Part shown: piece after piece, positions 1 through 8,132 of the stretch | Position numbering within the stretch: position 1 is the first letter of the stretch | Layout: each line of letters opens with the position of its first letter | Translations under genes and position numbers: made by a program | Notes under the pieces: model-generated | Databases searched by the model: none | Seen by the model: only the letters and a program-made list of their open reading frames with translations | Told to the model about the DNA's origin: nothing | Assembly (NCBI GenBank): GCA_015523445.1 | Contig: WAKG01000115.1 | Location: 1-40,002 of the forward strand | Source of the DNA: Desulfurococcales archaeon | GTDB taxonomy: Archaea; Thermoproteota; Thermoprotei_A; Sulfolobales; Acidilobaceae | Length of the DNA stretch: 40,002 bases | Direction of reading: 5' to 3'

Positions 1-315
1 CTCTATGCCTGTCTCATCTGTGAAGGGTGGGAGTAGCTGGTTCTTGACGAACGCTGCCTCCTCTACTGGGGCTAGCTGGGTCGATGCAAATACTATCTTC
101 ACCTTCTCCCTTGTCTCCTGGGCTGGTGTTGGCGTCTGCTCTGCCTGTGTTGGCGTGGTCTGTGCCGGGGTCTGGCCTGTAGGAGTGGTCTCTTCTGCGG
201 GTGTCTGAGCTTCTTCTCCGCCCCGCATCATAAATGCTGCGGCTGCTAGTATAATCACTATAACGACGACTATACCCACTATCTGGGTTGTTGAGAGTCC
301 ACGACTCTTACGCAT
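1..315 (-). CDS. Truncated N-terminus of a secreted/membrane-anchored protein, probably an ABC transporter solute-binding protein
   Basis: Minus-strand frame open from ATG (rc of 313-315) to the window edge: MRKSRGLSTTQIVGIVVVIVIILAAAAFMMRGGEEAQTPAEETTPTGQTPAQTTPTQAEQTPTPAQETREKVKIVFASTQLAPVEEAAFVKNQLLPPFTDETGIE. One TM/signal segment, a Thr/Pro/Gln-rich linker, then an SBP-like start. Not in the ORF track because its stop lies outside the window. Confidence 0.7.
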   Translation of the reverse strand, partial: MRKSRGLSTTQIVGIVVVIVIILAAAAFMMRGGEEAQTPAEETTPTGQTPAQTTPTQAEQTPTPAQETREKVKIVFASTQLAPVEEAAFVKNQLLPPFTDETGIE

Positions 316-455
316 GGCTCTTCCCTCCATAAGGGCTTGCCCTGTGTATTGGATGTAATTGTGGGTAGGGAGGTAATAAGGCTAGGCCCAGCCAAGTATT
401 TATACAAAAAATTTTTTAATACTGGATGCTACTGTAAACCCCTCGGGATGTAGGG

Positions 456-2885
456 ATGCAGCAGAAGACAGGGCTCAGGATGAGTCATAAGAGGGAGGAG
501 ATAGTTAAGATCGTAGGTATGCACTGCGCCAACTGCGCCCTCACAATACAGAGGGAGCTAGAGAAGCTAGGCGCACAGGCACAGGTCTCCCTTGCAACAG
601 AAGACGCCAAAATAGTCTACGACCCCTCCAAGGTCCCGCCCAAGAAAATAATAGAGGCGATACGCAAGGCCGGATACGACGTCTACAAGGAGGAGGCAGT
701 ATACACCGTGGAGGGCCTATCATCCGCCGAGGACGACAAGTGGGTCGAGTCCAAGCTATCATCCATGGACGGCGTCTTCCTAGTACACTCAAACAGCGCC
801 CTAGGCACGATAAGGGTTGTATACAACCCCCTAATAGCTAGCCCCGCAAGGATAAGGGAGGCCATAGAGAACCTAGGCCTCAAGGTCCTAGAAGAGAAGA
901 CTGGTGCCGACGTTGAGGATCCCGCAGCGAAGCTAGCCGAGAAGGAGTACAAGACCCTCAGGAGGCTGCTAGCCATAGCAATGCCACCAACAATCATCCT
1001 CCTAATACTACAATACACAAGCCTAGGTGCAGGAATACCCATAGAGCTAGCCGGATTTATACTAGCCACCCCAGCAATGATAGCCGGGTCCCTAAGATTC
1101 CTCAAGCCCGGCGTCAGGGCCCTCCTCAACAGGAGGCCAAACATGGACTCCCTAGTAATCCTAGGCACCTACTCAGCCTACCTATCCTCCATAGCCATAA
1201 CACTAGGCCTCCTCGAGGGCTATGCATTCTACGAGGCCGGAGCCGCTGTGATGAGCTTCATACTACTAGGCAAGTACCTCGAGGCCAAGATGAAGGCTAG
1301 GACCGGGGAGGCGATCAGGAAGCTCATAGAGCTCCAGCCCCGCAAGGCCCGGGTTATAAGGAACGGTAAGGAGGAGGTTGTGGATATAAGCATGGTGAAG
1401 GTAAAGGATGAGGTCCTTGTCAAGCCAGGCGAGAGGATACCCGTTGATGGAGTGGTCAAGAGCGGGCAGGGGTATGTGGACGAGTCCATGCTAACGGGGG
1501 AGCCGGAGCCGGTCGAGAAGAAGCCCGGTGATCCTGTAGTTGCCGGCACCACGCTCCTCAGGGGCTCCCTGATAATCTCAACCACTAGGGTTGGATGGGA
1601 CACATTCCTAGGACAGATGATAAAGCTTGTGAGGACAGCCCAAGCCTCGAAGCCCAAGATCCAAGCGCTGGTTGACAGGGTGGCCGGGGCATTTACATGG
1701 ATAGTCATAGGGATAGCGATAGGGACCCTAACCTACTGGAGCCTGGTTGCGGGAGCCCCCCTATGGCAGGCCATACTCTTCACAGTAGCTGTACTAGTGG
1801 TTGCATGCCCCTGCGCCCTAGGCCTAGCGACCCCCATGGCCATAGTGACGGGGTTCGGAAGGGCAGCGCAGCTAGGTATACTAATTAAGGACCCTCAGGT
1901 GGTCGATAAACTGCCCAAAGCCACCGTGGCTGCCCTAGACAAGACTGGAACCCTAACAGAGGGCAAGCCCAAGCTAAGGAAGGTCGTGACTGCTAGTGGG
2001 TTCGACGAGGACGATGTACTAGCCTTGGCGGCATCTGCAGAGTCTAGGAGCGAGCACCCCCTGGCCCAGGCCATAGTAGAGGCGGCCCATAGCCGGGGGC
2101 TCATGGTCGCCGAGCCAGAGTCATTTGACAGCTTCACGGGTATGGGGGTGCTAGCCGTAGTCTCTGGCAGGAGCGTGGCTGTTGGCAGTGAGAAGCTCAT
2201 GGAGACAGGTGTTGGGGTTAGTGTTGACCAGCTTAGAGGTGAGGCTTCAAGGCTGAGGAGTATGGGCTATACTGTCGTCTATGTGGCGGTAGATGGCGTG
2301 CTGGCAGGGTTGCTGGCTATTGGGGATGAGCTGAGGCCTGAGGCCGAGCAGGTGGTTAAGGGGCTAAAGGAGAGGGGCCTAAGGGTAGTCATGCTTACCG
2401 GGGACCACGAGGAGACTGCTAGGGCGATAGCCTCCAGGCTAGGGATAGAGTATAGGGCTAGGGTCACCCCGGAGGAGAAGGCTGAGATCATCAAGGAGAT
2501 GCAGCGGGGAGGCGATGTGGTAGTTATGGTTGGAGATGGTATCAATGACGCGATAGCCCTCTCCCAGGCCGACGTGGGCGTGGCCATGGGCTCCGGGACC
2601 GACATAGCCAAGGAGGCTGGGGATGTAGTTATACTTAGAGGCGGCCTCAAAAGCGTTGTCACACTGCTAGACCTCGTCTCAGCGGTCAGGAGGAAGGCGA
2701 TGGAGAACCTATTCTGGGCTTTCATTTATAACGTCGCCCTGATACCAATAGCTGCGGGGGCCCTATACAGTAGCCTAGGTATAATGCTTAAGCCCGAGAT
2801 GGCCGGCCTGGCCATGGCGATGAGCAGCGTCTCCGTGACCACATGGGCCCTCACATTGAAGAAGTGGAGGCCCAAGGAGGTGTAG
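456..2885 (+). CDS. copA: Heavy-metal (Cu+) translocating P1B-type ATPase
   Basis: HMA motif GMHCANC; CPC motif ([11 protein letters not shown]); [10 protein letters not shown] phosphorylation motif; [19 protein letters not shown]. The start could instead be ATG 480. Confidence 0.95.
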   Translation: MQQKTGLRMSHKREEIVKIVGMHCANCALTIQRELEKLGAQAQVSLATEDAKIVYDPSKVPPKKIIEAIRKAGYDVYKEEAVYTVEGLSSAEDDKWVESKLSSMDGVFLVHSNSALGTIRVVYNPLIASPARIREAIENLGLKVLEEKTGADVEDPAAKLAEKEYKTLRRLLAIAMPPTIILLILQYTSLGAGIPIELAGFILATPAMIAGSLRFLKPGVRALLNRRPNMDSLVILGTYSAYLSSIAITLGLLEGYAFYEAGAAVMSFILLGKYLEAKMKARTGEAIRKLIELQPRKARVIRNGKEEVVDISMVKVKDEVLVKPGERIPVDGVVKSGQGYVDESMLTGEPEPVEKKPGDPVVAGTTLLRGSLIISTTRVGWDTFLGQMIKLVRTAQASKPKIQALVDRVAGAFTWIVIGIAIGTLTYWSLVAGAPLWQAILFTVAVLVVACPCALGLATPMAIVTGFGRAAQLGILIKDPQVVDKLPKATVAALDKTGTLTEGKPKLRKVVTASGFDEDDVLALAASAESRSEHPLAQAIVEAAHSRGLMVAEPESFDSFTGMGVLAVVSGRSVAVGSEKLMETGVGVSVDQLRGEASRLRSMGYTVVYVAVDGVLAGLLAIGDELRPEAEQVVKGLKERGLRVVMLTGDHEETARAIASRLGIEYRARVTPEEKAEIIKEMQRGGDVVVMVGDGINDAIALSQADVGVAMGSGTDIAKEAGDVVILRGGLKSVVTLLDLVSAVRRKAMENLFWAFIYNVALIPIAAGALYSSLGIMLKPEMAGLAMAMSSVSVTTWALTLKKWRPKEV

Positions 2886-2892
2886 ACCCGGG

Positions 2893-3411
2893 ATGGAGAC
2901 TAGGAGGATCCTGCCTATAAGGCTGGAGGAGGTCAAGGCTCTTAGCGACGAGTTCAGAATCATGATCCTAGAGATGCTCGAGGAGAGGCCGATGAGCGTC
3001 ATGGAGATCGCGGAGGCTCTCAGGGAGAAGGGTATAGTGAAGACCCCCAACGCGATAAGGTACCACCTAGCCGTGCTTAAGGATGCAGGTCTAGTGGAGC
3101 TAACTAGAGTCGGGAAGGTCCTCAAGTACCGTGCAAGGGACAAGTACTACGCCTACACTGGATCCCCCGAGGTGGAGGAGATCCTAGATAGACTGGCTAA
3201 CGCTGTAAAGGATGATGTAGGTGTTGCTGTTGAAAAGCTGCTCACACAGTATAGGGCAGATGTAAAGGAGGCTGCTGTCAAGCTTAAGCCCTGCGAGTTC
3301 TGCGTGACCAAGCACTTCGTGGAGCAGGTTGTGTTCGAGGTTGTTAAGAGGGCGGTAGGCGAGGTTCTAGCTGATAGGATGAGGAGTCACAGGGCTAAAG
3401 TTAAAGCTTAG
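2893..3411 (+). CDS. ArsR-like winged-helix transcriptional regulator with C-terminal CxxC motif
   Basis: Winged-HTH pattern EFRIMILEMLEERPMSVMEIAEALREKG...NAIRYHLAVLKDAGLVELTRVGKVLKYRA; C-terminal KPCEFCVTKH. Starts 7 bp after the copA stop. Confidence 0.85.
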   Translation: METRRILPIRLEEVKALSDEFRIMILEMLEERPMSVMEIAEALREKGIVKTPNAIRYHLAVLKDAGLVELTRVGKVLKYRARDKYYAYTGSPEVEEILDRLANAVKDDVGVAVEKLLTQYRADVKEAAVKLKPCEFCVTKHFVEQVVFEVVKRAVGEVLADRMRSHRAKVKA

Positions 3412-4621
3412 CCTCCACCCTCTCCACAGCTATCGCGGCAGCACCCCCCAGCCCGTGGCATATACTTACCACGCCCCTCCTAGCCTGCCTCCTCTCTAGT
3501 ATATTGACTAGCTCTATAGTAATCCTAGCCCCAGTGGAGCCCAGGGGGTGGCCCACTGCTATGGAGCCACCGTGGACGTTCAGCCTCTCATAGGATACCC
3601 CCAGGTCCCTATTCATTATCAAGCTGTTCACGGCGAAGGCCTCATTATTCTCCCAGTAATCCACCTCGCCTACACTCCACCCTAACTGCTCCAGTAGGAG
3701 CCTCACCGCCTTCACCGGGGCCACGGGGAACCTCTTAGGATGTACCCCTGCGAAGGCCCATGCCCTGACTACTGCCCTTGGCTTGAGGCCATACCTCTCC
3801 ACCGCCTCCCTGCTGGCTAGGAGTACTGTGGCAGCCCCGTCGCTTAGCTGGCTGCTGTTCCCGGCTGTGTGGGGTCCTCTCTCTGTGAATACTGGCTTGA
3901 GGCTTGCAAGCTTCTCCAGCCTAGTGTCTGGCCTTATGCCCTCATCCCAGTCTAGTAGCGTTCTCCCGCCATGCTCTACTGGGACCACGTGGTCCTTGAA
4001 TAGGCCCTGGTCCCATGCCTTGGCTGCCCTCATGTGGCTCTGGTATGCTATCCAGTCCAGCTCCTCCCTCGGCGCGTTGTACTCCCACGCTGTCTCGTCT
4101 GCCTCCTCCCCCATGAGGCCCCCGTATATGGGGTCGCGGAGGCCGTCGTGGACCATCGCGTCCCTGATGCCTGCCTCCTCCTTGAATATGTACCTTATAC
4201 CCCATCTTGCGCTTGTTGGTAGGAGGAATGGGGCTTGGCTCATGCTCTCCATCCCTCCTGCCAGGGCTATCTCTGCCATGCCGCTGGCTATGTAGATGGA
4301 TGCATCTATGATGGCCTTGAGGCCGCTGGCGCATACCATGTCCACGTTACTTGCCTCTATATCCTCCGGGAGCCCTGCCTTTATAGCTGCGTGCTTAGCA
4401 GTGTTCATGCCTGTCCCCGCCCTTATTACTTGTCCCATTAGTATGAGGTCTATCATGTCTGGGTAGAGCTGGTTCCTCTCCACTAGGCTCCTTATGGTTA
4501 TGGCTGCTAGGTCTGTGGGGTGCACGTCTCTGAGGCTCTTGCCGAACTTGCCCACTGGCGTCCTCACACCGTCTATAATATAAACCTCCTTAGTCAGTAG
4601 TCGAGCCCTACTCGTGGGCAT
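3401..4621 (-). CDS. Thiolase (acetyl-CoA C-acyltransferase/acetyltransferase)
   Basis: Thiolase motifs: VCASGLKAI (active Cys), GGMESMSQAP, NNEAFAVN, HGGSIAVGHPLGSTGARI, CHGLGGAAAIAVE. Confidence 0.93.
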   Translation of the reverse strand: MPTSRARLLTKEVYIIDGVRTPVGKFGKSLRDVHPTDLAAITIRSLVERNQLYPDMIDLILMGQVIRAGTGMNTAKHAAIKAGLPEDIEASNVDMVCASGLKAIIDASIYIASGMAEIALAGGMESMSQAPFLLPTSARWGIRYIFKEEAGIRDAMVHDGLRDPIYGGLMGEEADETAWEYNAPREELDWIAYQSHMRAAKAWDQGLFKDHVVPVEHGGRTLLDWDEGIRPDTRLEKLASLKPVFTERGPHTAGNSSQLSDGAATVLLASREAVERYGLKPRAVVRAWAFAGVHPKRFPVAPVKAVRLLLEQLGWSVGEVDYWENNEAFAVNSLIMNRDLGVSYERLNVHGGSIAVGHPLGSTGARITIELVNILERRQARRGVVSICHGLGGAAAIAVERVEAKL

Positions 4622-4660
4622 ACCAAGACACCCATAGACTCCAATCTAACACCCCTATAC

Positions 4661-4692
4661 CCATGCAGGTATTTATATCCAAATCCATGCAG
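4661..4692 (+). repeat. Direct repeat CCATGCAG-N16-CCATGCAG flanking a TATA-like element
   Basis: CCATGCAG at 4661-4668 and 4685-4692, flanking GTATTTATATCC, upstream of marC (+) and thiolase (-). Confidence 0.5.
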
Positions 4693-4710
4693 CACCCAAC
4701 CCCCTAGGCG

Positions 4711-5280
4711 GTGATGGCCGTGATAGACCCTACACCCTTCATAATGCTCTTCGTCGTAATGGACCCGGTAGGCGTGCTACCCTACTTCCAGTCAGCCCTC
4801 CAGAGGGTGGAGCCTGGGGAGAGGCCGAAGGTCCTCAGGCTTGCACTCCTAGCAGCGCTCGTCATGCTAGTCACCTTCACCCTCCTGGGGGATGCTCTCT
4901 TCAAGGTCCTAGGGGTCACGGTGGATGATTTCAGGGTGGCAGCTGGGATCATACTCCTAGTCTACGCAGTCGCCAGCCTCTTCGAAGTTCAGATAGGCGC
5001 TGCAAGGGACGTGGGATCAGTGGCCATATTCCCACTAGCCACTCCACTCCTTGCAGGTCCCGGGGCGGTCTCTGCAGTGATCTATATAAAGTACACCTAC
5101 GACACGGCTACAGCACTACTCTCCATAGTGCTAAACATAGGGGTGGTCTACCCCATACTGGCCTCGAGCACGCTCCTCCTCCGGGTCCTAGGTAGGCATG
5201 GAGCCCTGCTAGTGGACAAGTTCATGAGCCTAGTTATGGCTGGGTTCGCGGTTTCCATAATAAGGGAGGGCCTAGCCTAG
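4711..5280 (+). CDS. MarC family integral membrane protein
   Basis: Hydrophobic, ~190 aa; MDPVGVLPYF near the N-terminus and the PLATPLLAGPGAVSAVI signature of the MarC/UPF0056 family. Confidence 0.85.
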   Translation: MMAVIDPTPFIMLFVVMDPVGVLPYFQSALQRVEPGERPKVLRLALLAALVMLVTFTLLGDALFKVLGVTVDDFRVAAGIILLVYAVASLFEVQIGAARDVGSVAIFPLATPLLAGPGAVSAVIYIKYTYDTATALLSIVLNIGVVYPILASSTLLLRVLGRHGALLVDKFMSLVMAGFAVSIIREGLA

Positions 5281-5316
5281 GGGCCACGGCTAGACAGTTG
5301 GCGGTGTAGGGGAGTG

Positions 5317-5324
5317 TATAAAAG
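5317..5324 (+). promoter_or_regulatory. Putative archaeal TATA box upstream of the 644-aa ORF
   Basis: TATAAAAG about 40 bp upstream of GTG 5362. Confidence 0.5.
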
Positions 5325-5361
5325 CTAAATAGGCTATACCAATTATTGTCAGGGTGCAATT

Positions 5362-7296
5362 GTGGATAATGCAACTGGCAATAGTAGCCTGGAGAGGCTG
5401 ATACTGATAGCTGGGCTTACTGGTGTGGGCCTCAGGCAGGTCTACCAGTGGCTACTGGACAACGCGGAGGAGATGGATGGCCTGAAAAGGGAGTGTATAG
5501 TACACTTCGAGGATAGGCTACTAAGCCGCATGCCCAGATCCTGCGTGGGTATAGAGCAGGTAGCAGGCCTAATACCGGTATCTAGGGACGCCGGGAGAAA
5601 TCTCTTTGAGAGCACGGCATCGGAGATAATACGCCACCTAGCCAGCAACGAGTGCAGGATCTCAGTCGTATTCATACACCTATCCTACCTCAGCCACGGT
5701 ACGGTGATCACAAATCCAGCCCTAGGCCGCCTGCTCAACTCTGCCCACAGCCTCAACATAGTATACCTAATAGACGACTTCTACGATGCCCTTGAAAGGA
5801 TCCAGAGGAGACTCGATGAAGGGATGGCTAGGACGGGAAGAGCCGGCCTAATAGGGTCCCCCTTCACCATAGACCCGATAGGATACCTGATGTGGAGGGC
5901 TATAGACTACAACCTAATCACTGCGCTGGAGACGTTCAAGCCCGGGACAAGGACCTTCCTCTTGGGTGTCAAGCACCCTCTGGAAACCTTCAAGAGGCTT
6001 ATGGCCAGCCTCATATCGAATAGTGGGACACGGTACATCTACACTTACGTCTCCCACACTATAACAGCGCCCAGGAAGCTCTACTCTCACGGATTCACCG
6101 AGTCCCTGAGGGATAACCCGGTTGTGCTAGCCATAGAGGCGCTGAAAGAGGCGTTGATCGAGGTTGATAAGTGCCTAGTATTATTCGAGCCAACAACTGT
6201 AGATGAGCTACTATCAGACAACGCGAAATACCTGCTGTCAACTTTGAAGGTGTGCAGTCAACCTGAGTCTAGCCAGCTCTGCGATGAAGAGGATCATGAT
6301 GTTGAGGATAGCCAAGGATCCAGTTGCCTGTGCACACTCAAGTACATGGTCTGCGGCAATGACCAGCAATGTTTCCAGCACATAGATGATATTGTCAGTA
6401 TGGCAACGGTAAACCACTCACTCATAGTAACGTGGAGGAATAGATGGCCTCTCCACGCCAGCACACTCTACGAGGATGTCTCCAACTATAATGTGGGGGC
6501 CACTCATGACGGCGGCCCCACGGGGCCCATATACCGTTATCTCTACCGGGGCGATAATATTCTAAACATCATAGATAGCAGGTTCGAATACGTATATGGG
6601 GGGGCCGAGCAATACGCAGAAATGATATCACTAATTGAATTTGAGCTACTATTCCCCTTCTACTCGAGGATTAGAGGTGCAGGAGAGGCTCCAGTGTTAG
6701 ACAAGCTGCTATTCCAGGTTAAGAAGCAGATCGAGATGAGAGATTACCACTACGTCTCCCAAGCCACAACTATAGCCGTGATTATGCCACTTATAGTAGC
6801 CACTCCTAGGGACCTATGGGATCTGGGGGTTGAGCAGGCGCAGGAAGCGGCGGGAATATATTATATCAGGAGTAGGGGCGTGGAGGCCGAGATGCAGAGG
6901 GCAGTAGCACTAGCTAAGCCGATAATAGTTTATGTGCTACCCATAAGCGTTAGGGCCCTAGCCTCCAGCCTTTCTAAGAATAGCGGTGACGAGGCCCAGG
7001 CACTGGAAAAGGCGGTAAAGCTTCTAGAAGACAAGTCGATATTCAGTTTATGCCAGGAAATTAAAGATGAGAACCATAATCTACAGGATCTACTGGCAAA
7101 TTGCACACGTAACCTAGGAGGGCTATTTACACCTAGCAGTGCAGGGGTGAGATACTGCGTAATCCCGTATATGCTGGATGAGGATGATATGACCGGTGAC
7201 TACTATAGTAGTCTAGGCGAGCTTAAGGAGAAGTATAGGATAGCCCTAATGGAGGCCCATAAATCCGTCTCCCCCAATATGTGCAATATCGGGTAG
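5362..7296 (+). CDS. Hypothetical protein; N-terminal degenerate P-loop-like motif, Cys-rich middle, possible nucleoside deoxyribosyltransferase/TIR-like C-terminal region
   Basis: 644-aa ORF, GTG start. LILIAGLTGVGLRQVYQ resembles a Walker A but lacks GK[ST]; ISVVFIHLS and IVYLIDDFYDAL look like beta-strand/P-loop kinase segments; RDYHYVSQATTIAVIMP...SRGVEAEMQRAVALAKPIIVYV resembles the SxG..xE..xA..xKP segment of NDT-like folds. Confidence 0.8.
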   Translation: MDNATGNSSLERLILIAGLTGVGLRQVYQWLLDNAEEMDGLKRECIVHFEDRLLSRMPRSCVGIEQVAGLIPVSRDAGRNLFESTASEIIRHLASNECRISVVFIHLSYLSHGTVITNPALGRLLNSAHSLNIVYLIDDFYDALERIQRRLDEGMARTGRAGLIGSPFTIDPIGYLMWRAIDYNLITALETFKPGTRTFLLGVKHPLETFKRLMASLISNSGTRYIYTYVSHTITAPRKLYSHGFTESLRDNPVVLAIEALKEALIEVDKCLVLFEPTTVDELLSDNAKYLLSTLKVCSQPESSQLCDEEDHDVEDSQGSSCLCTLKYMVCGNDQQCFQHIDDIVSMATVNHSLIVTWRNRWPLHASTLYEDVSNYNVGATHDGGPTGPIYRYLYRGDNILNIIDSRFEYVYGGAEQYAEMISLIEFELLFPFYSRIRGAGEAPVLDKLLFQVKKQIEMRDYHYVSQATTIAVIMPLIVATPRDLWDLGVEQAQEAAGIYYIRSRGVEAEMQRAVALAKPIIVYVLPISVRALASSLSKNSGDEAQALEKAVKLLEDKSIFSLCQEIKDENHNLQDLLANCTRNLGGLFTPSSAGVRYCVIPYMLDEDDMTGDYYSSLGELKEKYRIALMEAHKSVSPNMCNIG

Positions 7297-7321
7297 TTGC
7301 CATAACTGGATAGCCTGGTAC

Positions 7322-8038
7322 TTAGCCTGCCTGGGCTTCCCTCACAGTATTCACTATTATGAAGGCTGCTGCCGCACCAATCAGGGCTTGCCCTATATTT
7401 ATTGGTATCTCCGCCGCCGCCGAGATGCCGTACCCCAGTATTGTGGCCTCGTATATGAAGTATCCTGCAACCATTTCCATGCCAGCTATCAGCATTGCAA
7501 CAGCCATAGCTGCCGCTCTTGGACCCCTCCTCTCCCCTATATAGATTATTGCTAGGGCCGTGGCCGACGCGATAGCTAGCCAGGCTGGCCCAGGTATGCG
7601 TATCTCATATACTCTACCCCACAACTCTATCTGGGTCGCACCCCCATATACACCGCCGTATATGGCCATGCCAGCCACTAGTATACCTAGCCCCACTATC
7701 AGGGCTATGATGGGTGTGAACCCCTTGATACCCTCATACCTCCGGAGCCTCTCGTAGATCACTCCGGCCAGGAGGCCCTCCACCCCCTTAATGACCAGGG
7801 TGCCGGGGGCATACTGGGAGTACCCTAGGTATAGGTCTGCCAGGCTACTACCCAGCCCCCCTGCTATCCCTCCAACAATGGGGCCTCCGAGGAGAGCGGC
7901 TGTATACACCATAGACTCCCCCAGGTTGAAGTACCCCCCGGTTATTGGGGTGCTAACTGATATTAGGGTGGCAGCGAATACTAGGGCTGTGAATACTGCT
8001 GCAAGCGCCAGAGTCCTAGGCCCCAGATCCATTACCAC
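7322..8038 (-). CDS. ECF transporter S component-like membrane protein
   Basis: LAAVFTALVFAATLISVSTPITGGYFNLGESMVYTAALLGGPIVGGIAGGLGSSLADLYLGY...KGVEGLLAGVIYERLRR; typical substrate-binding ECF S-component pattern, ~6 TM segments. Confidence 0.82.
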   Translation of the reverse strand: MVMDLGPRTLALAAVFTALVFAATLISVSTPITGGYFNLGESMVYTAALLGGPIVGGIAGGLGSSLADLYLGYSQYAPGTLVIKGVEGLLAGVIYERLRRYEGIKGFTPIIALIVGLGILVAGMAIYGGVYGGATQIELWGRVYEIRIPGPAWLAIASATALAIIYIGERRGPRAAAMAVAMLIAGMEMVAGYFIYEATILGYGISAAAEIPINIGQALIGAAAAFIIVNTVREAQAG

Positions 8039-8083
8039 GCACCATGGTAAGGAGGGGTGAGCCCGGGTATAAGAAGGGTTCCG

Positions 8084-8098
8084 TTAGCCGGGGGCTAA
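8084..8098. repeat. Perfect inverted repeat TTAGCC-GGG-GGCTAA in a divergent intergenic region; candidate operator
   Basis: TTAGCC (8084-8089), GGG spacer, GGCTAA (8093-8098), between ECF-S (-) and the M20 peptidase (+). Confidence 0.5.
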
Positions 8099-8132
8099 TG
8101 TTTTAGGCCCCATCCCCATCCGTTATGAATGG

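Noticed and set aside
5-208. ORF 5..208 (+)
   Set aside because: Antisense shadow of the truncated secreted protein N-terminus on the minus strand (1..315), which has a signal/TM segment and linker.
541-2725. Minus-strand ORFs 541..792, 683..1168, 1229..1708, 1895..2200, 2279..2725
   Set aside because: Antisense to copA with Ser/Arg/Pro-rich shadow composition; no family motifs.
6581-6605. tRNA T-loop-like GGTTCGAATAC in the 644-aa ORF
   Set aside because: Flanking bases do not form a T-stem, no acceptor/anticodon arms are found, and it lies within a long intact ORF.
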